From Angiostrongylus vasorum (Eukaryota; Nematoda; Chromadorea; Rhabditida; Metastrongylidae), in assembly GCA_018806985.1 (NCBI GenBank), contig JADANN010000202.1, positions 496,001 to 560,000 on the forward strand: a stretch of 64,000 nt of DNA, written 5' to 3'. Position 1 is the stretch's first letter, and the number at the start of each line of letters is the position of its first letter. Positions 1 through 9,760 of the stretch are shown here, in pieces. The notes beneath the pieces were generated by a model. It did no database searches and was not told where the DNA came from. It saw only the letters and a list, made by a program, of their open reading frames with translations. The position numbers and the translations under genes were made by a program.

Positions 1-30
1 TTTAATGAACCTATAACATTGCTTCGGTAG

Positions 31-284
31 GTGCTGGTATGGCTCACACAAGACCCATTAAGCCGTCCATCACGGTAACGACGAAGATTGAAGAACTATT
101 CCACGAGCGAAAAAGCACTGCCTCATCCAATCCACCAATTAGTTTTCGTATTCCAACCTCCAAACGAAACTTTGCCAACCGCACTAAAACAAAAGAATCG
201 AGGGAAGCAATATGGCTGCTCATCTCTAATAACTATAATTTGTGTTTTGTTCATCACATTGACCATTTCAAAAAAACAGGTTAA
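31..284 (+). CDS. Possible coding exon at the window edge, unrecognised
   Basis: An open frame begins after an acceptor-like cggtag at 25-30, with an ATG at 39. The first ~57 residues are polar and basic, with stretches such as TTKIEELFHERKSTAS and TSKRNFANRTKTKESREA, unlike the AT-rich random frames nearby. The later part becomes hydrophobic and may already be intron: gtgttttgtt follows the Asn-Tyr-Asn-Leu segment, and aaaaaacag at about 273-281 could be the matching acceptor. No domain is recognised. It may be an internal exon of a gene lying mostly outside the window, or chance. Confidence 0.25.
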
Positions 285-311
285 AGAGGTATTTCCAAAA
301 ATTTTAGACAA

Positions 312-2381
312 CGAAAAGTTGGTTGCGGTCTCGACCTTTTACTTGTTTAACCAGGTGCCAGAAGCTTTTGAACTTTTTTATATATTAATACATTTTTCAC
401 TTTTGTTTTCCTTTCCGGAGAGTCTCCTCGTAAAGCCATCTTGTTGCCTCTGCCTTACTTGACGAATTCGTTCACTGACAATTTCGCACAGATTACGGTA
501 TCTCGTTACGTCGTGACTGCATTACCTTTAAATCTTTCACCCGACAACATTTTTTTGGAATTCCACAATTGAAAATAACATTCAAAAGTAATGTTCAAAA
601 ATTGTTCTACTCAGAACGTTTAACTGACATATGACTTCGCCACCTACATCGAGTGTTCGTGTAAGTGAAATTCTGATGCATATGAAGATTTTCATCACCC
701 ATGAGGGTGTCCCAAGCAGAGGAGTTTGACACTTCTAGCTAAAAAATAGGCTCATTCCACAGAAGAGATCGACTTCCTTCCAATGGCTTCATTATCGCGA
801 AAAGCTGCAAAAAAAGGCGACCACATCCAAAATATGACAACTATAGGCTCACACAGCCCTGGTGAACGATTGGAACGAATGAGGGTCACTGTTAAAAAGT
901 TTCTTTATGAATAATGTGAACACAGGACCAGGGCCGGAATCAGCATCAGAATTACTTGACCCAAATACTCATGCAACTGTGAAACTGATTCATTTTTTTG
1001 CTAATGGTATTATTATCCAGCAATCTACAAAAATAAATTCCAACCCTCTGCGTCGCTAAAAATATGATTCGGTTTTCATGGCAGGCTAACACAACTTTTT
1101 CGGACAGTTGAATAGTTCCTAATGTTGTGTAATTAAGATTGGTATGCGAAGCGTTGGTTCATTTCGTATAGCACTTAGTCCCATAATTTTCCCTAGAAAA
1201 TAGAACTACCCTTCCTCTTAAATAAATCAGGAAGTTTTTTTTCAAACACGTAAACGGTCATTTATGTTGTGATGCGTTTGATCGTCTTTTGTTTCACGAT
1301 TTTTCATAAGACATTTCACCCAAGTATGCACTTTTCCAAACATTTTTATGAAAATGGTCCGCTAACGCTTCCTCTCATGAGCAATTCAAAAAAGTCACTT
1401 GATTCAAACTCAACAAACGCCATCATTTCTAATCTTCTAAGTGTGGGTTCCGCAATATTCTCTGGGGATATTTGGCTTTCTGGGATTCAGAATCTCTTTC
1501 TAGGCATACTTTTCGTTCTTTTTTGTGAATCAACCAGGAATTTCAAAAAATAGAACCACGAAGAAAGGAGCTTGATTGAAAGACTAGGGTTAGAAAGTTC
1601 TTTCATTTTTAAGAAAGTATTCCTAGCTTTGGTGGCACTTTTGAAATACCACATTCTGGATGCTTCAAGTATACGCTGGAACCACTAGGTCACTCCACCT
1701 CTCTGAGTTCTGTAGATTGACGAAGTGAAAATACTGATTTGTCTTTCGAACATATCATTTGCAGTTACGAATGACGATACCTTTCAACCATGCAGATCAG
1801 TGTGAACGTAATCCATTTCCTTGCTCCATTAATTACTTCACTATTTACCTCTGCCAAGGTAATTCCATATTTTAATACATAACAAGTAAACGCCCGCCAC
1901 AGCTATAATCCCTTTGAAAGGACGAGTGACTTGAAAGGGCGCCAGTAAACTCTTATTTCAATTGTCTCCGTGGCTCGTCAATGTAAACCATCTCCTAGAA
2001 TCGCTGCCGTTGTGGGAAAGTCAGTCACGAGGTGGCATAGATCACTAACAAATAGCCACGACCGCTTGTGCTAAAGACTTGGGGTTCTGTAGAATGTGTT
2101 TCTCAAGATTCCGAAGGAAAAAATGTCACCAAAGTAGTAAAATACTAGTTTAGTGAAATTGGGTACGGCTCTCACGACTCTTCAAAAACACGGACCTCCC
2201 ACGTATTTCATTAGCTCATCATTTTACAACCAAGCTGTGATAAGAATAGATGCACCGTGTAAATTTATGTTACACCATAACTAGACTTTCAAAAAACTGA
2301 AAGGAACTTTTCAAACTGAATATAGTATTGCAATATTGCCATAATTTCGATATTAAATTATGTCAGAATCCTTCGAAAGGC
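312..2381. other. No recognised gene or repeat
   Basis: About 2 kb of AT-rich sequence with short frames only. The frame at 1269-1553 is hydrophobic and Phe/Leu/Ser-rich, lacks convincing splice signals and resembles no family I know. I see no tandem or inverted repeat here. Confidence 0.4.
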
Positions 2382-2707
2382 TTGTCGCCTTATCGTGGCT
2401 GGGAGGTGGTCATGGGTGACGGGCTGCGATGTGCAGCGGGGAGATTCGTCCCCCTCCCCCGGCAGGGTCTCTCAAGCTGCTGAGAAGGACTCCGACGTTT
2501 CCATCACGACATCACCGTTCTGGTGCGAAACTATTCGCATGGTGGCAAATCTCTCTCTGATCGACAAAGGCCGGCGACTGCGTGTGGTGGCAAATCTCGG
2601 GACTCCAGGGAACCACAGTAGCTAGACCAGCAAAACTCCGAAGGAACGGAAATTATGCTGGGGCCTGCGCAACCAGTGAAGACGGGTCTTCCAATTATCC
2701 AAGTAAG
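2382..2707 (+). repeat. SINE-B copy, near full length
   Basis: A dispersed ~380-bp family found at least ten times in the window. It starts near CGCCTCATCGTGGCTGGGAG and ends near CCAAGTATCCAAGTAAGTA. The head holds TGGCTGGGAGG, close to a pol III A box, and about 40 nt on GGAGATTCGTCCCC, close to a B box in a small hairpin, so a tRNA-derived origin is plausible. The last ~60 bp match the 3' end of LINE-2. Small frames here are repeat noise. Confidence 0.75.
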
Positions 2708-2749
2708 TGCATTATATCACAATACCACGATTTTCGATTGTACGATAAC

Positions 2750-2967
2750 GAGATGGCCCATCGTCATTGGTTTTGCGGGCCCCAGCATAATTCCCATTCT
2801 TTGTGAGTTTTGCTGGTTCAGCTATTGTGGTTCTCTGGAGTCCCCGAGGTCACCCTAGCTAAGGTCTTCCCATGTCATCGCCATCACAGGCGGTCGCCGC
2901 CCTGATCAGGAAGAGATTCGCCACCATGCGACTAATTTGAAACCAGGACGGTCCACCATAAAAAGTC
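2750..2967 (-). repeat. SINE-B copy, head missing, inverted to the previous copy
   Basis: Carries the SINE-B 3' half in minus orientation (GCGGGCCCCAGCATAAT, then the CTGGAGTCCC block and ACCAGGACGGT). It lies tail to tail with the copy ending at 2707, only ~45 bp away, so the two could form a hairpin if transcribed. The family's A/B-box head is absent. Confidence 0.7.
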
Positions 2968-3088
2968 ACTGCTAAATGGGGACATTCCATTTGAGCAGTG
3001 CTCCACTCCAGAGGATTCTAACCGATGCGACAATGAAGACCCACAACGCGAAGACGAACGGCTCTGGACACTCGATTCGAATCAATTT

Positions 3089-3126
3089 GGCTCTGAAGAA
3101 GACAAAGACGTAAAAACGTTAAGCGA
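3089..3126 (+). ncRNA. Decayed hammerhead-like Penelope end
   Basis: CTCTGAAGAAGAC is followed by ACGTAAAAACGTTAAGC, which aligns with the intact motif at 5083-5122, but the core GAAA is changed to AAAA and helix II is weak. Most likely a relic of a Penelope terminus, not an active ribozyme. Confidence 0.3.
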
Positions 3127-3702
3127 ATAAGGCTTCATACCATTCTCATGTTAGCTTAACAAAGTAAGCTTAGCAAATATTGTGTGTTCAGTCTGGAGAA
3201 CTCATCATCAACCCCTTAAGGGATTCTTGGAAGGAGGATTGACGAATTGTTTAAAACTTTTTTCAGGTTTTCTATCACTCATCAGATAATTAGTTCTTTT
3301 GCTCGTCATTATACTCAACTCCGTCTCTCTCTCTCTTCTTTCTTCCATTCACTTGTTCCTCACTCCCATTGTTTCAGCACTTTATCCATCTTGGTTTTGC
3401 ACGCTGTTTTCTTCATTTCTACCTTACCTTCAACATTCCTAGCTTTCAGTATCACTCAATGACAATTCCGATTTTTTAAACTTTGGCGCTCTTCCAACAT
3501 TTTTTAGAAACAATCGTTGTGGTAATTCTCTTCAAATTGGACGGCATAACAAATTGTTCCATAAAAGTGATAGTTTACAGGATCGACTTTCTATTAACCT
3601 CGGCATTGGAATATGAAAGCGTCGTTTTCTTGTTCAGCAATCGCGAGGTTGTTAAACAGCATGCATTTACTTCCATAGAAAAACACAATATAATACAAAA
3701 GT

Positions 3703-3742
3703 AGCTGACGTTTCGGCAGTATCGCCTTCTTCAGAGCCTGGA
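3703..3742 (-). ncRNA. Hammerhead-ribozyme-like motif, left PLE-1 terminus
   Basis: Read on the minus strand: CUGAAGA, a helix GGC/GCC around a short loop, GAAA, then ACGUC and AGC. The AGCU after the predicted cleavage point pairs with GGCU before the CUGAAGA (stem I). Stem III is reduced to the self-complementary ACGU, as in minimal Penelope hammerheads thought to act as dimers. One extra A lies between CUGANGA and helix II. It mirrors 5083-5122. Confidence 0.55.
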
Positions 3743-3761
3743 AGGGTATACTGATAAGCCT

Positions 3762-4291
3762 AAATTGCTCGATTTTTCAGATGGTCTGGGAAATATTTTG
3801 CGCAAATAAGGGGGTTGGCTATGGGACAGCGACTGGCACCAAGCCTTGCCATTGTGTTTATGTCTAATATAGAAGCCCCTGCTCTCGATCTCCGGCCACT
3901 ACTCTACTGCAGATATGTAGATGACTGTTTTGTCATCTTCTCTACGCAGGAGGAGATGGACAAATGCTTTGAATTATTGAACGAGAAGTCTGAGTACATT
4001 AAGTTCACCCGGGAGAAACCGAGAAAAGACTGGCTTCCGTTTTTAAACGTCCAGATAAGCCTATCAAGTAGCGGTTACCTGACAAAGTGGTACCGAAAGC
4101 CAAGTAACAAGAACATCCTCGTTCACTTCCTTTCTTCCCACCCTTCACACACAAAGAGGGCGCTTGTGAGAAACATGTTTCGAACAGCCACCTCTGTGTG
4201 CACAACCGGGGAACTAAAGGAAGAATCGCGCGACTTGGCTTGGCAAATAGCCATCTCCAATGGCTACGAAATAGTAACCCCCACGAGATAA
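3762..4291 (+). pseudogene. Penelope reverse transcriptase, C-terminal half
   Basis: The frame contains RWSGKYFAQI, then GLAMGQRLAPSLA, then the catalytic block CRYVDDCFVIF with the two Asp residues, then KWYRKPSNKN. This order is that of Penelope RT fingers/palm and thumb. The upstream fingers are missing. An extra T in the run at 3773-3777 breaks the frame just before RWSGK, and a stop at 4289-4291 ends it. Downstream, PFMLPFISDEVSVAIKRCL in another frame (about 4350-4410) is the normal continuation, so the ORF is frameshifted. Not functional as it stands. Confidence 0.85.
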
Positions 4292-4446
4292 GTTTAGAAG
4301 GAGAGCGATGCGCCCAAGCGAAACACTTGGCCAAAAAAAAGAAAGTCCCGTTTATGCTGCCCTTTATTAGCGATGAAGTAAGCGTAGCTATTAAACGATG
4401 CTTAAGAAAGGGCAGGTCTAGAGGAATCGGTAGCGATAGTTGAAAT

Positions 4447-4828
4447 ACCACCGGCTACTCTACGTCGTCAGTTAGTTCGTAACCGCCTGTATGACCGCCT
4501 ATGCGAAACAACAAATTGCGTAATCTGCCCTTACGGCAGGGACGGTGATTGCATGAGTTCAGGTACGATATACCTGATCTCGTGTAATAATTGCGGAGAT
4601 GAATATATTGGCGAAACGGGCAGACACCTGTGTATCCGCGCAAAAGAACACCCAGATGGCAAACGAAAACCAAGACAAAGTACCCCACTAGGCACGCATA
4701 GGATACAAAAGCACAGCGGGGACGATTTTGAAGTAAAAGTCAATATCCTTGCGCAGGAGACTAGAACACCAGCGCGAAAACTTCTTGAGGCTTTTTGGAT
4801 AAATGCCAAAAAACCCTACAATGAATAG
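4447..4828 (+). CDS. GIY-YIG endonuclease domain of PLE-1
   Basis: The open frame starts upstream of the ATG at 4553. It first shows a Cys cluster (C-x5-C-x2-C-x6-C, within LCETTNCVICPYGRDGDC) that commonly precedes this domain in Penelope elements. The nuclease follows, with GTIYLISC giving the GIY block, DEYIGETGR the YIG block, the conserved Arg in CIRAKEH and the catalytic Glu region in LLEAFWINAKKP. The enzyme nicks target DNA for target-primed reverse transcription. All hallmark residues are present and the frame ends with TAG. It was originally fused to the RT above; the join is now frameshifted. Confidence 0.85.
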
Positions 4829-5082
4829 CAGGGATGAATGCCCAGAGGTCATACGCGACCTGACCCCGTATGTTCGCATCAATTTCTGATGTGGGATGGT
4901 GCAGTCATCAACCTTATGCGACCATAATCGGCTGTTCTAACCTTCCTCATTGCAAGTCACGTAAAAAAGCGGTGAGTTTTTTCGAGACGCTGTTGACCAT
5001 GTAATTACCATAGAGTTTTTCGTCTTTTTTGTAAGTGTCATTGAAGCGTTTGGCCTAGTAAATTGTATGTCAGTATACCCTT

Positions 5083-5122
5083 CCAGGCTCTGAAGAAGGC
5101 GATACTGCCGAAACGTCAGCTA
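5083..5122 (+). ncRNA. Hammerhead-ribozyme-like motif, right PLE-1 terminus
   Basis: Plus-strand counterpart of the motif at 3703-3742, with the same CUGAAGA, GGC/GCC helix, GAAA and ACGUC order. Predicted cleavage would follow GUC at about 5117. The sequence past the site (AGCU) pairs with GGCU just 5' of the core. Fold and activity are inferred from sequence only. Confidence 0.55.
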
Positions 5123-5526
5123 CTGTTGTATTGTACTGTGTTTTTGTATGGAAGTAAATGTATGCTGTTTAACAACCTCGCGATTGCTGAACAAGAAAAA
5201 AGTGATAGTTTAATTCTATGCAACGTGTGAACCCTTTACATTTTCATTTTCAGAGCAGAAACGAAGAGGTGACAGATAATATGTCCAATCAAACGTCATT
5301 AACACCTCACGCGTCCAATGTGAGCTCACTACCCTACTTCTTTGGAAATTAAAAATTCAATTTTTGCCTTGTAGACACATAATGTTGTCCAGAAAGCAAT
5401 GTTCATTATCTTTTCAAATTCTGGATATTCCTTTGAAAAATCTTTTTTCTTTATGTCTATGCTACAAGCAACTACAGAGCGCAGATTTCGCTCCAAAACT
5501 TTATATTAACTTCTACGATTGATAAA

Positions 5527-5737
5527 AGGGCGCGTGTGGCGCAGTGGTCGAAGGCGCCCTGCAAGACACACGCGGAATCCATCCACGCGCCCATGGCCTA
5601 GCAAGCCTTCCATCACTCCGGGGTCGGAAAAATTGGTACCAAACTTGTCTGGGAGGATAGCAGCACTGGCTCGATACATCGGTAGGCCACCGCGAGCGAT
5701 CGTAAAGGCCAGATATGCATACGATTGATTACGAATT
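5527..5737 (+). repeat. SINE-A copy, 3'-truncated
   Basis: First of six clear copies of a ~285-bp tRNA-derived SINE. The head has a perfect pol III A box, TGGCGCAGTGG, followed ~35 nt later by a B-box region (GGGATCGATCCC in better copies, decayed here). The body includes GGAGGATAGCAGCACTGGC and ATCGGTAGGCCACCGCGAG. This copy stops after CCAGATATGCAT, so ~70 bp of the family's 3' end are missing. Confidence 0.85.
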
Positions 5738-6274
5738 CAACATATTTTGTGCGGATTAGAAGTTAGAAAATGCAAATTCTGACGACGTTTTATTCGATTT
5801 CAAACTAGATCTAAAGCCGTGGAAACAACTCGCGATGTTAACTTTCCATTTAATGATACTACCGTAAACGATTGTCAGATTCAACAGTTCTGTGCTGTAG
5901 ATGAAAACGTTCAAGATAAAGAGCTTGAGGAACAACCCCATCTGCTCGAAGATAACTACTTAATATCTTAAGTGAGAAACCATTTATGGAGAATGTGCGA
6001 TGGACCTGACATACGTACCACAAAAACGACGTCAAAAACACCTCACCAAGTCAGGAAACTTAACAACTGAGCACTATATGAGTTAAACGATTGGCAGCGA
6101 AGTCGTTGTCATACAGGAATTATGAAGCTTGAACCTATATCCCTGAATCTACATCTCCTACCTGCGCTTCTGCAACATCGGCATAAGACTGAAGGATATG
6201 TGAAAGAAGGACCACTATGACCTCATAAGTACTATGGCTTTAAAGTAACTGCTGGTGTAAAGCCACTCCACGGA
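5738..6274. other. No recognised gene
   Basis: Spacer between SINE-A and LINE-1. The short minus frames at 5756-6041 are overlapping and featureless. Confidence 0.4.
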
Positions 6275-6829
6275 TGTCCTTCATATGATGGATCTCGAGC
6301 TGGTTAGTCGCGAGGCTACGTGCCGCGTCCCCAGGTCGCGGATTGGGTGTTAATCGCTTACCAAAAGTGACTGTATGTTACCCTGAGGCAGGTGGATCCA
6401 GGGGATGGACTCCCTGTTTCTGCCACGCCTTTGGCACATACTTTCTGTATTTACGAGGCGTATTCATGGCACGCGTGTGTGGGTGCGTTCAAGTTTATGC
6501 GGATTATATTCTACGAGTCAATTCGGCCAAAAGCCTGCAATAAAGTGACAGGGAAATATATGGGAGACGGTTAGGGGTCGCTTCTAACAAATAAGCTCCT
6601 TGTCCACTTTGGGAGAGTCTGGCAAGCTACCCGTGAGTATACCCAGCCCCCCACGTTCAGAGCCCAGCAAGCTATACGTGGGTATCAAAAAAGCTAAAAA
6701 CAGTAAGAGAAACGGGCTTCATTCCACTGACTCAGAAAGACCCCCAAATTCGACAGACAGGGTAGGCCGACTACGGAGAGGCTGCTAAAATCTCAGGACC
6801 AAAGGAAGCTGCCTGGATCGCGAAGAACT

Positions 6830-7746
6830 AAGGTGACGATCTGTTCCTACAATGCACGTGCACTTGCATCCGAGTCCTCGATAGAAGACTCGATCATGCA
6901 AGCGAGAAGGATAAGCTACGACGTCATCGGTCTGGCCGGTAATGAGACGACGTCACCCATTCAGGGCCGTCTATGACACCGGAGAAAATCTATTCCTTGG
7001 AACATGCGACATTAGAGGAGTCGGCGGCGTCGGCGTTCTCGTCAACACGAGTTTGTCCATAAACATCGATTCATTGCAACAATTTGATTACAACCAGCAT
7101 CGGACTTTTACGATTAAAAAGATGTGGATCAACACCGGCTTTGACAAACTTCGTCGTTTACGCGCGGACATAAAACTATGACAAAGAAGAAGTAGAAGCG
7201 TTCTATATAAACTTGGGAAAGTTCTACAGAAAAGACCATATATTCTTCAAGATCATTATTGGAGATTTCAACGCCAAGGTTGGACCAAGAAGAACGTCTG
7301 AGGAACGTCACATTGGGACCCACGGGATTAGAATGGAACTAACAGGGGGAGCGGCTCTCTTAGTTTACATGACGACCAATACCATCCATTGTAACTTGCA
7401 ATTCCAAAAGTCCCACTCTCAACGCTGGACGTGGGAGTATCCCAGTGGAAAGTATTATAACGAAATAGGCACCATCATAGTAAAGCAAAGGATTTGCCTA
7501 ACCGATGTCGCTGTTGTCCCAAAATTCTACGCGAGATCAGACCACCATCTCCGTGCAAGATTCCATTTCTCGCAGAAAGAGGCAAGAGAAAAAGCCGCTA
7601 AATTCAAAAAACGAAGCCCCAAAACCATTATAAACTGGGACTTATTCAACTCATTAGTCGGCTGTTGGGAAGATGCCGTTGTCGATGACATCAACGAGGC
7701 ATACGATCAACATCTTCACGTTAGCGCTCTGAAAGCTGAGAGTTAG
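6830..7746 (+). pseudogene. LINE-1 copy 1 endonuclease domain, frameshifted
   Basis: Pieces in different frames give the exonuclease-endonuclease-phosphatase order: YNARALASESSIEDSIMQA, YDVIGL, then [44 protein letters not shown], and near the end SDHHLRARFHFS (the SDH active-site block). GDFNAK holds the catalytic Asp/Asn. At least four frame changes or stops separate the pieces, so no enzyme could be made. Confidence 0.85.
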
Positions 7747-7905
7747 AAAGTCACCAAGAGGCACCCGTCTCCAGAAACTCTCGAGCTGATACGCCAGCCA
7801 GCGTGGAATCGCATAGCTGCAGGCAACCGCGAACTAACGTCCGAACTTGCAAAACAGTGCATACAGGCGATAAAAGAAGATCTTAAAGAGAGAAGAGCAG
7901 CAGTA

Positions 7906-9568
7906 ATGGTCGAAGCTACAGAGGATGGGGAAAGCATTCACAAAGCCCACCGAGGCTTCGCCAATTACACGACCAAGATAATTGCACTCCGGCGCCCAGA
8001 CGGAACAGTTACAGTGTCCAGAAAGACAATGGAGAAAATGATTTACGAATACTACTCAGATCTCTTCGATAACCACGTCCATCTTCCGTCATGTGAAATA
8101 AAGGAGGATGGATATGTTGTGCCACCGGTTCTCCCTTCTAAAATTCGCCATGCCATTTCGTCGGTGAAAAATCGAACAGCTCCAGGTCCCGACAGGATAA
8201 GACCTGAACACCTGAAGAACCTTTCGCCAGTCTTCATAAACGCATTGGCTCGGCTCTTCACACGTTACCTGTTTGAATGCAAGGTCCCTACTCAGTGGAA
8301 GACCAGCAAGACCGTGTCGTTGTTCAAGAAGGGTGACCTCTACGATATCGGCAACTATCACCCAAGGTGCTTGCTCTCTGTCGTCTGCCAACTCTTCACT
8401 CGAGTCATCTTAAACAGAATTGATAGAACGCTGGACGAAGGGCAGCCATGTGAGCAAGCAGGGTTTCGAAAAGGATTTAGTACGATGGACCATATCCACA
8501 CGATAATAAGACTCATTGAAGTATGGAGAGATACAAAAGACTGCTCTGTCTCACTTTCGTCGATTTATAGAAGGCACTTGATTCAATTGAGATAGAAGCA
8601 GCCATGGAAGCCCTTAATAGTCAAGGAGTCCTTACTCAGTACATAAAGATTCTTCGTGAGCTGTAGAAAAAATTTCACAACGAATATATCATAATTCTAT
8701 AAGATATTAACATTGACGTCAAAAGAGGAGTTAGACAAGGCTGTACCATCGCGCCAAAAATTATTCATTCCCACTCTCCAGAACGTCATGCGAAAATTGG
8801 AATGGGAATCGATAGTCGGCAATTACACCATCCTCGCTTTGCTGATGACATCGTCTTTATAACACCAAACATTAGCCAAGGGGAACGGATGCTTGCTGAT
8901 ATTGATAAAAGCTGTGGAAAGATTGGTCTTCGACTAAATCTCACAAAAACGATGTTGATGAGGAACGGACTATGCCTCATTCAAGCTCAACGGAACGAAT
9001 ATCTCCGAATGCTCCAGTTATGTCTATCTAGGTCGGGAAATCAATTTGATGAACGAATTAGCTTCAGAGCTGAACAGAAGGTAACGGCGGCTTGGAGAGC
9101 TTTCAAGAGCATCGAAGATCTAGTGAGGAAAACAAAAAATACTTGACTCCGTGCCCAGCTTTTCGACTCAACGATGCTTCCTGCGTTAACGTATGCGTCA
9201 GAAACCTGGTCACTGCGTAAGCAGGATGAAAGATCACTCAGCGTTGTTGAACGCGCTGTCGAAAGAACGATGCTAGGAGTATCCCGTTTCACACAAGTAA
9301 GGGAAGGGATCCAAAGCTCCTACCTGTGTCAACGATCAAAATTCAAAGATGCTGTTCTGTACACCAAATGTCGAAGGTAAGGTGGGCCAGATACGTCGTA
9401 ATGGGCATGAATGACAACCAGTGGAGAAGACCCGTTAGTGACTGGATTCTTCGGGATGTCAAACGCACTGCAGGAAGACCACCGATACGATGGTCAGAAT
9501 TCTTCACGAAACGCCTTGAAGAAAGATATGATGCTCAACGAGTCCCTAGAACGAGCAGAACCCACTAG
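7906..9568 (+). pseudogene. LINE-1 copy 1 reverse transcriptase, interrupted
   Basis: The frame at 7906-8595 shows NRTAPGPDRIRPEHLKNL and the FKKGD, QAGFRKGFSTMDHIHT blocks of non-LTR RTs. After a break, LHHPRFADDIVFITPN gives the FADD catalytic motif, followed by GLRLNLTKTMLMRNGL. The C-terminal region (LPALTYASETWSLRKQDERS, then DVKRTAGRPPIRW) follows in two further frames. Several stops, including TAG at 8664, show it is dead. Confidence 0.88.
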
Positions 9569-9760
9569 GCTACTGCTGCACGCGACAGGGAAAAATAGAA
9601 ATCTACTGGCGCCCGCTGAAGTCACTCGGCAATCAACGGGACTACAGGTGATACAAGTGATACTGCTGTGAACGAAATCTCGCTAGCCATGGAATACAGA
9701 AAAAATCTGTTTGCTCAACTAATCGTGTGTTATCCACTTGTCGCTCATTAACATTTGAAC

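Larger units (their letters stand above)
3563..5212 (+). mobile_element. Penelope-like element PLE-1, 5'-truncated, inverted termini
   Basis: The element encodes the C-terminal half of a Penelope reverse transcriptase and a GIY-YIG endonuclease. Near-identical inverted repeats of ~130 bp lie at 3625-3754 and 5070-5197, each holding a hammerhead-like motif. The 15-bp direct repeat AAAAGTGATAGTTTA at 3563-3577 and 5198-5212 looks like the target-site duplication. About 47 bp between the left direct repeat and the left inverted repeat are unexplained. RT coding sequence begins directly after the left inverted repeat at ~3760, so the N-terminal half is missing. Inverted partial copies at the 5' end are typical of this class. 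Confidence 0.85.
6275..9671 (+). mobile_element. LINE-1 copy 1 (RTE-type non-LTR retrotransposon), decayed
   Basis: A ~3.4-kb element with a non-coding leader (shared with copies 2 and 4: TCTCGAGC, then GGCTACGTG, then GCGTCCCCAGG), an apurinic-type endonuclease and a reverse transcriptase. The 3' end carries repeats of the GGTGATACA type, as in RTE elements with short tandem tails. Stops and frameshifts scatter through both domains. 'LINE-1' is my label for this window, not the mammalian L1 family. Confidence 0.9.

Noticed and set aside
2395..2858. Small proteins in overlapping frames
   Set aside because: All lie within SINE-B copies, and the frames are not conserved between copies.
3762..3782. 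Intron acceptor (TTTTTCAG) at the start of the PLE-1 RT
   Set aside because: PLE-2 has the same site as coding sequence (CSIFR); the T run is explained by one inserted base.
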